The notes beneath the pieces were generated by a model that was not told the DNA's origin, searched no databases, and was given only the letters and a program-made list of their open reading frames with translations. Of a stretch of DNA of 64,000 nt, positions 1 through 9,637 are shown piece by piece. The stretch covers positions 54,832,313-54,896,312 of the forward strand of contig OY992537.1 of NCBI GenBank assembly GCA_963921195.1, in the 5' to 3' direction. Positions within the stretch are counted from its first letter, which is position 1, and each line of letters starts with the position of its first letter. This DNA comes from Pegoplata infirma. Taxonomy: Eukaryota > Arthropoda > Insecta > Diptera > Anthomyiidae. The position numbers were made by a program, and so were the translations under genes.

Positions 1-235
1 CGAATACGAATATTTGCCGAATAATTTAATTATTCATACGCCTGTATTTTACCTATGTAAAACATTAAAAAAAGTACCAGATTAAAAGACAACAACGCTG
101 TTGTTGACACTATTTTTTCTGGTACCTTAACAAATCGAATTTTAATCAAGTGCTCAAGTTTTTTTGTATAAAAAGACAAACTGAAATTACTACGAAAAAG
201 AGTCAAACGTTAATAAAAAGTGTTTTTTTTTTTAG
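1..235. repeat. Left part of an interrupted CGAATATT-rich DNA repeat
   Basis: The first 60 bases carry CGAATACGAATATTTGCCG-type sequence. The same style resumes at 5680-5795, on the other side of the LOA element. I infer one older repeat split by that insertion. The left end lies outside the window. Bases 60-235 are AT-rich with no gene visible. Confidence 0.4.
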
Positions 236-346
236 GTTAGGTTAGGTTGGATGGGCGCTCGCCATTTGGCGAGTTCACTCGGAGGCCATAAGGCCCATTG
301 TGATTCCCCTAATCATATTCCCCCTCTCTCTCCCTAATATAAAATT

Positions 347-2743
347 CTATCTTTTAAACCACCCCGTTTCCCTGAGGTATTCCGCTAGAGACGTCAATGA
401 GACACCGCTTAGGCAGTCTAGGTCATCGAAAAATCTTTGCCCTAAATGCTTAAGGCGGCTCCTCATCAGACCCGGACATTCGCATAGCAAGTGCTTCACT
501 GACTCCTCTTCCTCCACTTCCCCACAGCTCCTACAATAGTCCCTATCAGAAATTCCCATACGCACGGCCATTTGGCCAATCATACAGTGTCCTGTAAGTA
601 CTCCAACTAATAGGCTAACCGTCCGTTTGCTAAAAGTAAGAAGACATTTTGTCCTCTTAGGATTCGGCAATGGCCACAGGGTTCTAGATATCCTGCACGT
701 AGTCAGTGATGTCCACCTATCCTTCATACTATTCTCAGATATCCTATCAATTTCGTTCATCAATTCTACTATAGGAACCGAGATGTCAGGTTCTACACGT
801 TCCCCCACCGATTCAGAGCCCTTCCTCGCACACTCATCAGCCAATTCGTTCCCAGCGACCCCACTGTGGCCTGGGACCCAAATTAGCCTGACTGTGTGCT
901 GACCGATTCGACGAAGCGATTGTATACAATTCAAAACTATTCCCGATTTTACAGTATTTGACTCTAAGGCCTTCAGAGCTGCGAGACTATCCACGAAAAT
1001 GTTAATGACGCAAGGACGAAGATCCCTTGCCATAATTAACTGCGCAGCTTTGTCAATTGCAAGCACCTCAGCCTGGAACACACTACACTTATCCGGAAGC
1101 CTCAATGAGACCCCGATTTCGAGGCATTCAGAGTAGACTCCCGAACCCGTACCCATCTCCATTTTCGATCCGTCCGTAAAGATTGAGATCGCATTCTCTG
1201 TAATAACAGAGTTTTCCGCCCAGTCTTCTCTAGTCGGTATTTGGACTTCGAAGGTTCTGTCAAAGTTCGTCTGTGGTGAGATATAGTCGGTTCTCTGTTC
1301 CAGTTCCGTTCCGCCCACCGTTCTTAATATAGTCGAGTGTCCCCAAGAGCGTTGCTTAAGCATTTGCGACTCTCTTAACCTGAGAGCCGATTTTGCTGCT
1401 GTGCTCTTGACGTAAATATCCACGGGCTGAATGTTTAGTATCACTTCCAAACCCGCCTGGGGTGCTGATCTAATAGCACCAGTGATACCCACACACGCCA
1501 GTCGCTGTACCTTCTGTAGATTGCAGAGATGTGATTTCTTATCCACTGCTTTCCACCACACAAGGGCACCATAGGTAAGTATTGGTCTAATTATCGCACC
1601 ATACATCCAGTGTATGATATACGGTTTTAAACCCCACCTTCTCCCGAAAGTTCTTCTGCAGGTGTAAAAAGCGCATAACGACTTTTTCATCCTTTCCTCT
1701 GTGTTTCTTTTCCAAGAAAGCTTTGAGTCCAGGATCACACCCAGGTATTTCGCCTCATTGGATAGCTTCAGGGTGACTCCATCTAATTTGGGAAGGACAA
1801 ACCTGTCTATCTTAGTCCTCTTCGTGAACAAGACGAGTTCGGTTTTGGCGGGATTGACTCCCAGACCGTTGTCCCTTGCCCACTTTGAGAGTATCTTAAG
1901 CGCTGATTCCATTAGTTCACTAATCGTTGGTAAAAACTTACCTCTTATTAGGATCACAACATCATCAGCGAAAGCAACCGCCTTGATACCCATTTCGTTA
2001 AGTGACTCGAGGATTTCATTTATTACAAGATTCCACAGAAGAGGAGAGATGACTCCTCCTTGTGGAGTGCCCCTTGTAACTATTTTCCTCGCCTCACCAT
2101 CACCTATCTTCGAGTTAATTGCCCTGCTTTTCAGCATGTTGCCCGTCCATGAGGTAATCTGTGTGTCCGTGCCCGTATTCTGTAGGGCATTAAGAATAGA
2201 TGATATTTTGACATTGTTGAACGCACCTTCCACGTCCAAAAATGATGCCAAAACATACTCTTTTCTGTGAAGAGTGTCCTCAATCAGCCCGACAACGTCG
2301 CTTAAAGCCGTTTCAACAGACCTACCTTTAAGATAGGCGTGTTGGGCCACGCTGAAATTGTCTGATGTGAGGGTACTTTTCACATAGACATCTACCAGTC
2401 TTTCCAGTGTTTTCAATAAAAACGATGACAGACTGATAGGTCTGTAGTCCTTTGCGGTACTGTGGTTTATCTTTCCCGCTTTGGGGATAAAGACCACCCT
2501 TACCTCCCTCCATTCGGAGGGTATATACCCCGATGCCAAGCTACCCATAAAAATACGTAGTAGCCATGGCATGATTATCCCGAGGGACTCCTGCAAGAGT
2601 GCCGGAAAAATACCATCAGGCCCTGCCGATTTGTAGGGCTTGAAGGAGTGGACCGCCCACGCTATCTTGCGTTCGTCCACCACTGTCTTGATGAAATCAT
2701 TTACCGGAATTGTAGTCGGTGAAAGTGTACCCGAAGGAATATT
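347..2743 (-). CDS. ORF2 C-terminal part: reverse transcriptase, RNase H, Cys/His knuckle
   Basis: This frame is open from just after the TGA to a TAG at 347-349 (798 codons). Reverse-transcriptase motifs are AGPDGIFPALL, YRPISLSS, the AFADDVV catalytic box and a preceding GTPQGGVISPLLW. RNase H follows with IFTDGSKME, an EVLAIDKA segment, FVDSLAALKAL and HSGVAGNELAD, which supplies the expected acidic residues. The C-terminus has CRSC...HLLC, a CCHC-type knuckle typical of R1/LOA/I-like ORF2 proteins. It has no start of its own, so without suppression of the TGA it would not be made as part of full ORF2. All motifs are intact, implying that the TGA is recent. Confidence 0.85.
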   Translation of the reverse strand, partial: NIPSGTLSPTTIPVNDFIKTVVDERKIAWAVHSFKPYKSAGPDGIFPALLQESLGIIMPWLLRIFMGSLASGYIPSEWREVRVVFIPKAGKINHSTAKDYRPISLSSFLLKTLERLVDVYVKSTLTSDNFSVAQHAYLKGRSVETALSDVVGLIEDTLHRKEYVLASFLDVEGAFNNVKISSILNALQNTGTDTQITSWTGNMLKSRAINSKIGDGEARKIVTRGTPQGGVISPLLWNLVINEILESLNEMGIKAVAFADDVVILIRGKFLPTISELMESALKILSKWARDNGLGVNPAKTELVLFTKRTKIDRFVLPKLDGVTLKLSNEAKYLGVILDSKLSWKRNTEERMKKSLCAFYTCRRTFGRRWGLKPYIIHWMYGAIIRPILTYGALVWWKAVDKKSHLCNLQKVQRLACVGITGAIRSAPQAGLEVILNIQPVDIYVKSTAAKSALRLRESQMLKQRSWGHSTILRTVGGTELEQRTDYISPQTNFDRTFEVQIPTREDWAENSVITENAISIFTDGSKMEMGTGSGVYSECLEIGVSLRLPDKCSVFQAEVLAIDKAAQLIMARDLRPCVINIFVDSLAALKALESNTVKSGIVLNCIQSLRRIGQHTVRLIWVPGHSGVAGNELADECARKGSESVGERVEPDISVPIVELMNEIDRISENSMKDRWTSLTTCRISRTLWPLPNPKRTKCLLTFSKRTVSLLVGVLTGHCMIGQMAVRMGISDRDYCRSCGEVEEEESVKHLLCECPGLMRSRLKHLGQRFFDDLDCLSGVSLTSLAEYLRETGWFKR

Positions 2744-3970
2744 TCATTTCACCTCGTCACTGCAACCCGGAAAATGGGTGTCCATCAGAAGTTCAATGGT
2801 TTCCTGACTGCTTTCTGCAAAGGATCCGTCTGGCTTATAAAGAAATCCCGGTACACTGGGAGCTTTGGAGAGAACCTTACGGAGTCTCGCCGCTTCCGTA
2901 GTTCCCTCCAATTCCCCACAGAAAATGGACCAGGATTCTCTTTTCGCCTTCCTGGTTTCCCTTTTGAAAGCATTAAAACTGAGACGATAGTTCTCCCAGT
3001 CTTCCGTCGTGTCATCTTTCCTTGCCTTGTTGAAGAGTCTCCTACTTTCCGTCCTTAGAAGCTTGAGTTCCGGTGTCCACCAAGGTTGATGGATCTTTTT
3101 CGGAGGCAAGCGCTCTGGACATGATTTAAGATACGCTTCCCTAAGGGTGTTCGTCACTAAACTAACCGAGTTTTCCACATCTAATATGCTGACCGGTTTA
3201 TCCATTTCAGGGGCCGGTAGTGCTTTAACAAGATTACGGAATTTAGCCCAGTTTGTTCTCTTGGGGTTCCTATACGGGATCCTATTCTCGATTGAGAGGT
3301 CAATGCTAAAGAGTATCCAGTAATGGTCCGAGAAAGAGCATTCATTCGATACTCTCCAGTCTGAAATTCTAACTGAGTCCGCATTTGTGACCAAGGTTAT
3401 ATCGATAACCTGTTCCCTAATTCTGTTATAGAAAGTCGGCCTATTGCCTTTATTGCATATAACTAAATTAGTGGATAAAAGGTAATCAAAAATGGACTCA
3501 CCTCGCCTGTTGATGTCAGTGCTACCCCATAATGTATGGTGAGCATTGGCATCCCCACCTACCACAATATCCAGGCCCTTGATCATGCCAACTTCGATAA
3601 GGGTTCGTAGATGTTGTCCTGGGGGGTCTTCCTCCTCATATGGCAGGTACATGGACGCAAGGATTAATGTTGGCAACCCCTTGCGTTCGAGCGCAGCCAC
3701 CGTTAGATCGCCATGACTGTAATGAGACAGAAGAAATAAATTAATACTTTTCCTATACAAAATGCAGCTTCGCAACCTACCTTCACCAGGTGGAGAGATG
3801 AGCATGAATTTTTGCGACTTCAGTCCCCGAACCCTGTTTGCAAGCAACCAGGGTTCTTGGATCAAAGCCACGTCAATTCCGTCCCTCTCCATGAAGCGCA
3901 GCAATTCATCCGTAGCTGCTTCGCAGTGATGCAGATTAATCTGTACCACCTTGATGCAGCCGGGATTCAT
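2744..3970 (-). CDS. ORF2 N-terminal part: APE-type endonuclease
   Basis: This is 408 residues up to an in-frame TGA (2746-2744). Apurinic-endonuclease-like motifs appear in order: QINLHH near the start, LIQEPW (catalytic Glu), MYLPY, GDANAHHTLWGS, DITLVTN and CSFSDHYWI (the SDH catalytic motif). All core residues look intact. The enzyme would nick chromosomal DNA to prime reverse transcription. A linker rich in K/R/E follows and leads to the reverse transcriptase. The start is fixed by the ATGA overlap with ORF1. The frame continues unchanged past the TGA into 2743-347, so a single base change explains the break. Confidence 0.85.
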   Translation of the reverse strand: MNPGCIKVVQINLHHCEAATDELLRFMERDGIDVALIQEPWLLANRVRGLKSQKFMLISPPGEGRLRSCILYRKSINLFLLSHYSHGDLTVAALERKGLPTLILASMYLPYEEEDPPGQHLRTLIEVGMIKGLDIVVGGDANAHHTLWGSTDINRRGESIFDYLLSTNLVICNKGNRPTFYNRIREQVIDITLVTNADSVRISDWRVSNECSFSDHYWILFSIDLSIENRIPYRNPKRTNWAKFRNLVKALPAPEMDKPVSILDVENSVSLVTNTLREAYLKSCPERLPPKKIHQPWWTPELKLLRTESRRLFNKARKDDTTEDWENYRLSFNAFKRETRKAKRESWSIFCGELEGTTEAARLRKVLSKAPSVPGFLYKPDGSFAESSQETIELLMDTHFPGCSDEVK

Positions 3971-5505
3971 TTTTGCGCTTCTTCTTTGGGAAGAATCATC
4001 TTCAGATGATTCAACCCGAATTTTACTTCGCCTTTGGAGAGGCGCAGAAGGCGCAAGGACTCCGAGCTGATTTTTAGCCAGAGATCCTTACCGTCTCCCT
4101 TGTCCCTCCCACGTCCCCTGATGATTCTCCAATCATCAGAACCAAGCCCCTTATTTTGGCGTTTAAGCAGCGTAAGTATGGATTCATCCTCTATAACTGG
4201 AGGAGGAATCCACACCTTCACTGTGGCCTGATAAGGAACCTGGTCAACAGGGACGACCTCTACCTTCATCCCAGGCCAAAGGTCATCAAGACCGTGGATG
4301 CAGGTTTTGAGAAAGTTTAGCGCTTTATCATTGCTGCAGCCCACGATCTTGATGCCCTTATTCCATTTGGCGTGGTCAAATTCAGTGAATGAATCATCAT
4401 CACTGTCCTTGAGCGCGTCAACTAGTGACCTTAGGATCCGTTCCTCTATAAGCAGCCACCTGTCCGTAGCCATCCTGCCTTCTGGATGACTTCGGTCGAT
4501 AATGGCTACTTGTAGCTCAGGTGCTGATGTCAAGCTAGTTGATGGTTTCAACCTCTTTCCCTCAGACACCTGCGTTTCACCGGATCTTTGCCGCTTTCCA
4601 CCAGATTTGGAGGCGTCAACCTTGCAGCCTGCAGTACCACCTTTATTCGAGGTGTGTACGGCTTGCCCCTTCGGTTTACCGTCTCCATTTCTGGCTTTGG
4701 CGGTTAGACCCCCGCAAATCTTGGTACCGCCCACAGCCGCCCCACGTGATGTGGAGGGGCGTGTGTCCAGTGCGTTTGATTTGGCGGACGTGATCAGTCC
4801 GGATCCGCTAGGAACTACGGAATCCGGTTTTCGCACATCGGAGTTGTCATGGCGCCCAGATTGATCAGAGATCGCCATGGCTTGGCACCGATCTTGTGCT
4901 TGAACGTTTGGCCTGCCTTCCATGTCTGGTGTATTCATTCTCTCATACACTTTGACATGGAATTCATGCTTCCGCCTTAGACGCTTATCCCTTGTACTTA
5001 GGGTAGCTGGATCGCGTAGAGCCAGCTTCCTCAAGTACCTGAGAGAGCGCCTGTAGCCTGCCAAACGTTTTGTGTCATCTTTCACCAGGCGGGCTTCCGT
5101 GGCGATGGCTTCACCTGCATCACCCTTGACCCCTTTTTCGGGCTTAGAAATAACACTTGCTTCCTGAACCGGTCTGGGGGATAGCAGCAAGATATCCTCC
5201 TCGTCGGTATCATATAAAGCAAGGTCATCCAAGCCCGACAGTTGGTCATTGGTGTCACAATCTGAAGTCACATCCATGTTCGCCTGCCTGGTGATCGATG
5301 ACGGTTTTGGTTTTTCTACCCCAGTAGCATGTCCGCCGTCCAGGCCTGAGGTAGCCACCTGGACAGTAGTTGGGGCTGACGAGTGTGGGACCTGCAAATA
5401 TTGCGCCCCGGCCACAGAATCCTCGTGAGAGGGTTCTATGGGTGGATTTACGGACTCAGTCCGCGTACCACTTGCAGATATTAATTCAATAGGTGCACTC
5501 ATCAT
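3967..5505 (-). CDS. LOA-like element ORF1 (gag-like RNA-binding protein)
   Basis: This is a 512-residue protein that starts with two consecutive ATG codons. The N-terminal half is hydrophilic and looks disordered (S/T/D/G-rich), with a basic stretch near residues 150-190 rich in R and K. The C-terminal 175 or so residues form a compact-looking domain containing the motifs VKVWIPPP and KGLGSDDWRI. From memory this resembles the DUF4780-type domain in ORF1 of LOA-group elements. Its expected role is binding element RNA in the cytoplasmic particle. The stop TGA overlaps the ORF2 ATG as ATGA (3970-3967), which suggests coupled termination and reinitiation. No Cys/His knuckles are visible, so RNA binding may rest on the basic segments. 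Confidence 0.8.
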   Translation of the reverse strand: MMSAPIELISASGTRTESVNPPIEPSHEDSVAGAQYLQVPHSSAPTTVQVATSGLDGGHATGVEKPKPSSITRQANMDVTSDCDTNDQLSGLDDLALYDTDEEDILLLSPRPVQEASVISKPEKGVKGDAGEAIATEARLVKDDTKRLAGYRRSLRYLRKLALRDPATLSTRDKRLRRKHEFHVKVYERMNTPDMEGRPNVQAQDRCQAMAISDQSGRHDNSDVRKPDSVVPSGSGLITSAKSNALDTRPSTSRGAAVGGTKICGGLTAKARNGDGKPKGQAVHTSNKGGTAGCKVDASKSGGKRQRSGETQVSEGKRLKPSTSLTSAPELQVAIIDRSHPEGRMATDRWLLIEERILRSLVDALKDSDDDSFTEFDHAKWNKGIKIVGCSNDKALNFLKTCIHGLDDLWPGMKVEVVPVDQVPYQATVKVWIPPPVIEDESILTLLKRQNKGLGSDDWRIIRGRGRDKGDGKDLWLKISSESLRLLRLSKGEVKFGLNHLKMILPKEEAQK

Positions 5506-5679
5506 AGGGGGGGGGGGGGGTTGGTAACCTTTGGTTATGCCATTCGCGATTTTCTGCCTTTGACGTTAAAAGAGAATTTCTTTTAACGACCCAGACTGAA
5601 ACTCAACTAATGTACACGTAAGCTCCCGCATCGCGTCAAGATTGTTACCAGTGGCGGAAGAACTAATTTAATTTTTTTT

Positions 5680-5795
5680 TTAACTAATTTAAATTTTGCC
5701 GAATATTCGGCAAACTGTTACCGAATATTTATTTAACCGAATATTAAAAAAACATGCCGAATACCGAATAGTGACGAATATTCGCGACATCCCTA
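5680..5795. repeat. Right end of CGAATATT-rich hAT-like repeat
   Basis: The segment is dense in CCGAATATT and CGGCAAAC motifs and ends in CGCGACATCCCTA, which read inward is TAGGGATGTCGCG. That looks like a hAT-type terminus. The partner end would lie left of the window, and the LOA element has inserted between them. Confidence 0.4.
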
Positions 5796-5825
5796 TTAAA
5801 TACCCATTAGGCAGGAATGGGTTAA

Positions 5826-6680
5826 AAAACAAGTAAGAAAATTATAGTCGGTCATGACCGGCCATATAATACCCTACACCGGTATTTCCCGGAAAATGGG
5901 TCCCAAGTTCTAACATGGACTGATGGGATCTATCTAAATCTTTAATAAGTGTAAAAACCAAGTTTTAGCTAATTAAGCTTCTATTTGTTGCAAATACACA
6001 GCTTTAACTGAATATCGCATGAAATTTTTATTTGGCTCTAGGTCCAAAAGTGGTCCGATAATAATCAGATTTGATAAGGTTATTAAAGTACGCGTGTAAT
6101 ACATACAAACTAAATTTTAATAAAATATTTTTGATTATCATGAAATTTTAGAGATTTTTGTGAATATCGGGAAGGTGGTTTGTATGGGGGCTATAAAAAG
6201 AACTGCTTCGATTGCCTTAAACTTCGGCATGGTGATTTGTGAATACAAACCACGTTTACCTGCCAAATTTCGATAGGATACCTTTTATAAAACCGTTGTT
6301 AGAGTAATTTGAGGCAAATTAAAAGGGGACCTTTGTATGGGGGCTAAGTCAAAACATGGACCGATTTTTTCCAATTTCAATAGTCAATTTCAAAAGTTTC
6401 AATCGTCCTTGGGCCAAAGAAGCTTAAGTTTTTAATTTCAGTCAAATCGATTGATAATTGCTACCTGTATCGAGTTTACACCGTTACATGGACAGACGGA
6501 CATTGCTAAATCCACTCAAAAAGTGATTCTGAATCGATCGGTGTACTTGAAGGTGGGTCTAGGACTAATATTTCGGGTAGTTACAAACATCAGCACAAAC
6601 TCATTATACCCTGTACCATGTTGCGGGAGCTTTTTCGCTAGGAAAATTTGTGGGTAAGGCCAGGGGTAAACCTGGATGTC
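5826..6680 (+). repeat. Interspersed repeat, CAAGTAAGAAAATTATAGTC family
   Basis: The repeat begins with AAGTAAGAAAATTATAGTCGG and then carries ATACCCTACACC, CCCGGAAAATGGG and TATGGGGGCT phrases. The same phrases occur at 23440-23880 (truncated) and, inverted, at 49380-50090. It is non-coding. It resembles the DINE-1/mini-me type of fly repeat (Helitron-related), but that class is inference. Confidence 0.6.
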
Positions 6681-7092
6681 AGGACTCCGAGTAGGTCGGC
6701 GTATGCAGAGGTAAAACGTAAGCATCCATTCCAGACCTAACCTACGGCAGGGTAATTATTAAACGAAGTAGAATTTTTAAGTAGTCGGGGTGAACCGACT
6801 ATAAGGTACTTACTGGTGTCTTTTCGTTAGATAATAAGATAAATCCATTAAGCTTTGTTTATTGCGGGCTTGTTGGTTTTTTATTAAATATTGATGGATA
6901 GTTATAGGGAAAATTGATCCGATATTGACTGTCTCCGACCGGCTCTACAGGGTGAAAGGAAGAAACATTCGTGATTCGTTCTTTATATATAGTGTAGATA
7001 CACGATGGTATCATGGCGACTTGACGAAGCGTTCATACTCATGCATAATAATGTCGGTAAGACGGTTTCATGCATGAGTGTGATTGAGCGTA

Positions 7093-7235
7093 CACAGGAA
7101 AAAAAAAAAAACGGAGTGCTATATTGACCCCCCATATTTGTGAATGCAAGTAATTTTTTTTTTTACTGAAAGTGCTCCTATACGGAAATTTGTGATATCA
7201 ATTAACGTTTGTAAATATTGATTGTTAGGAAAAGG
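7093..7235 (+). repeat. Dispersed repeat copy (ATTGACCCCCATATTTGTGAA)
   Basis: The sequence from about 7093 (ACACAGG then an A-run) through ATATTGACCCCCATATTTG and CTGAAAGTG to GTAAATATTGATTG matches the reverse complement of 42080-42245 with scattered differences. It is therefore an interspersed element end, probably a terminal region of a DNA element, and not a gene. Confidence 0.6.
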
Positions 7236-7549
7236 AAAAGAAAGAAAAAAATTAAGGAAAAGTTTTTTTTTGAAACAAAATCGAAATTTTGTAGTATGGA
7301 CTAACAGGCGGGCGTTTTGACTAAATGTTTGGTTGATATCATGTTGGTTTGATTTACAAATGATGTTTGGTGATTTAAATTGGACGATTTTATTCTCTGT
7401 GTAGGTAACCTCAAGGGGGTCTATAGCGACACCAGTTTTTTTTTGTTGGTTAACACTTGAGAAACTTACTTAAGGTTGGGGTGTAAAATTTTCCATGATG
7501 AACACGAAACGGATCGCAATTGTTAATTAGCTCGGCAAGAATTTGAAAA

Positions 7550-7891
7550 TTAGGTTACTTTTGGCCCCAGGAGAATGGATATTGGAAATGTAACTTTGTC
7601 GGACCAGATTAAGACCTGTCCCCAGACAAAAGCGCCTTTACATTTGGCAGGAAAATTTGCGTGGTTGGTCTTATGAATCATCAGTACGGGGTTAAAAGGA
7701 ATCGGATCAGACCGACATGAAGTTCCCAGACAAACCACTCTCCCGAACGCCACATGGATCTCCCAAGAATCTTCGAAATTGGATGTTTTATTCAAATGTT
7801 GTTGGAGGGCGTAAAAAGGGTGGTAATTGTGCTCTTTTATAACCGGATCATATCCGATTGTAAGTGAAGCGTTTCTTGACTTGGTCTCCAT
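7550..7891 (-). CDS. Unrecognised open frame, possibly an exon or element remnant
   Basis: The frame has 113 codons and stays open back to about 7936, where CTGCCAACAG could be a splice acceptor on -. Its composition is more balanced than the surrounding DNA. It contains four Cys and possible N-glycosylation sites (NAS, NKT). I recognise no family. It could be a degraded element protein, an exon, or chance. A retroviral envelope origin was considered but there is no supporting motif. Confidence 0.2.
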   Translation of the reverse strand: METKSRNASLTIGYDPVIKEHNYHPFYALQQHLNKTSNFEDSWEIHVAFGRVVCLGTSCRSDPIPFNPVLMIHKTNHANFPAKCKGAFVWGQVLIWSDKVTFPISILLGPKVT

Positions 7892-9371
7892 GCAGAAGTA
7901 GGCCAGACATCCGAGAGAATAATCGTTCTGTTGGCAGTAGGAAGTTTATTTCACTCCATAATGTATATGGGGGCGTGTTTCAAACACTAATGGAGGAGCA
8001 AAGTGAAGATGTAAGTGGTCCATGCATTTGAGACACCCATTTTTCGGAAACACTAATGTAGGTGATAACCTAGGCGGTCTTGTCCGGCTATGATTTTCGT
8101 GATTATTTCGTTTTTTTTTGGGTCGTGTTGCCTCAGCCTGGAGAATTCTCCGGCAATGGTTGACTTAAATCCGGGGAAGTTTTTTTTAGTACGTGTGGAA
8201 CTCCATTCAGCTTTCTTCTTTGCAGGTTAGGTTATGTTTTTCTGTTTGCCCCAGTGGTTCTTCTTGTGTTTTTCTTTGTTGTTGAATTCGTTTAAATTGG
8301 TTGTCCGGTAATGTTGAGAAATTTTTATTATTTTTTTTTATCTCTGCTTGTTTTAATTATATTTTATTTAACCGTATAATGTAAATTATCGTATTTAATT
8401 TTTAGCATGTGGTGTGACGTGATTTGTAGTTTTTTTTTGGATGATTGCAGTAATGAATGTGTTGAATGTAAAAATGAATGTGTGCGTGTATGTGTGTAAT
8501 TGTGTAGTAGCTAGTAGTTTTTTGTAGTGTTGTATTTTTAGTCTTTATTCTATTACTATTTTTTTTTGCCGTGGGGTGGCAACTCCACGTATTTATGAAT
8601 GGGCGCAGAGTTGTATTTTGGTAATTTGAATTCCCATTCATAAAAATGCGTGAAGCTGCCAAACTAACGTCCCTGTTTTTTTTTGTCCGTAGTACGTAAT
8701 TTCTCCGCTTGGTGGTATTAATGTATAAAGCTTTTGTATCTTTGTAGCTATTTTTTTTATGTATATATATTAAAAGAAATGAGAAAAAAAAAGAGCTTTT
8801 GGTTTGTTTATTTATTTTTGGCGTCAGGTATAAAATAGGCGAACAAATGGAAGAAGCCATTTACAAAAGTAAAGTTTGCAAAAGTGATTGTCACAATTAT
8901 TAAATTTAAAATTTGTTCGGACTTACCTTAATTAAATAAATAAATACAATACCGCTGTTTTGTTTGTTTGGAATCCTTTGAGGCAGTTTATTTTGGATAT
9001 TCCATAAAGTCAAGGATTAGTGAATTTACATAAGTGGAAAATACATACGGTTAAGGATAGCAAGTGAGTGTTTTCTTTTGTCGGCTAGGGGTGGAACGGT
9101 CATTAATTATACGTTTTATGTAGCTGGAATCCGAAGGTACAAAGAAATAAAAAGGCTCTAGAAGTCTGGCTCGTGGCTGTGCGAAAATATTGGTGTAGCT
9201 GTTAGTATTTGGTTCTCGAACTGGTCCGGAAAAACAGCAGGAACTGGGCGTAATCCTATGCGGAAAGAAACCGGATTGGAAAAAGATTAGAAGCAGAATT
9301 GGTTAGTCGATAAAGAAACTGCTGAAGTCACCAGAAAAAAAAAAGGTAACCCAAGAAATTGTTATACTTAC

Positions 9372-9462
9372 CGGCCATTTTTGTGTACCGATATATAAAG
9401 TCAGAAGAGCCAACCGCCAAATTGCTGGCATATGAAGCCAAGCGCAAAGTGCCTCGAGCCAT
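9372..9462 (-). CDS. Possible first coding exon (30 codons plus 1 nt)
   Basis: On the - strand an ATG at 9462-9460 follows AACAAAA, a good insect start context. It opens 30 codons (beginning MARGTLRLAS) and ends at a perfect donor, G|GTAAGT (9371-9366). No matching downstream exon could be found. It lies 175 bp from the LTR element. It might be a true host exon, a captured exon or chance; I do not recognise the product. Confidence 0.3.
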
Positions 9463-9637
9463 TTTTGTTTTTCCGTTTGTTGTGCGTGATGAAAAAAAAA
9501 GAAAGTAAACGAAATTAAAATCCAGATTAAAAGTAAAGTTTAAAAACAATAAGTAAATTTTATTAAAAGTTTTTTTTTAAGTTTTTTTTGTTACTAAATT
9601 AAAGTTTTTTTTTGGTATTAGTAATTCTTATTTTTTT

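Larger units (their letters stand above)
236..5660 (-). mobile_element. LOA-like non-LTR retrotransposon, nearly full length
   Basis: Reading on the - strand, the element has a short 5' leader (about 5660-5506), ORF1 (5505-3967), ORF2 (3970-347), a short 3' region and a poly(A)-like tail (T-run near 223-233 on +) preceded by a repeated CCTAAC motif. ORF2 has an APE-type endonuclease, a reverse transcriptase and an RNase H in that order, ending in a Cys/His knuckle. This layout, together with ORF1's C-terminal domain, fits the LOA group of the I superfamily; the clade name is inference. The coding part is intact except for one TGA. A run of 14 G bases (5507-5520) sits directly before ORF1. A decayed relative lies at 43950-46467. 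I could not identify a clear target-site duplication. Confidence 0.85.
6681..9637. other. Unassigned 3-kb stretch left of the LTR element
   Basis: No gene could be recognised. T8-T10 tracts are frequent on the + strand. There is a stem-loop between ATTTATGAATGGG (about 8590) and its complement (about 8633). A short open frame (7550-7891) and a possible first exon (9372-9462), both on -, are listed separately. It could be host intergenic DNA or the remains of another element. Confidence 0.4.

Noticed and set aside
7550..7936. Envelope-like protein of an insect retrovirus
   Set aside because: No fusion peptide, furin-type site or transmembrane anchor visible, and it is on the opposite strand from gag-pol.
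8402..8860. 152-codon frame on -
   Set aside because: It is rich in K, N, T and S from T-run DNA, with no motif or splice support.
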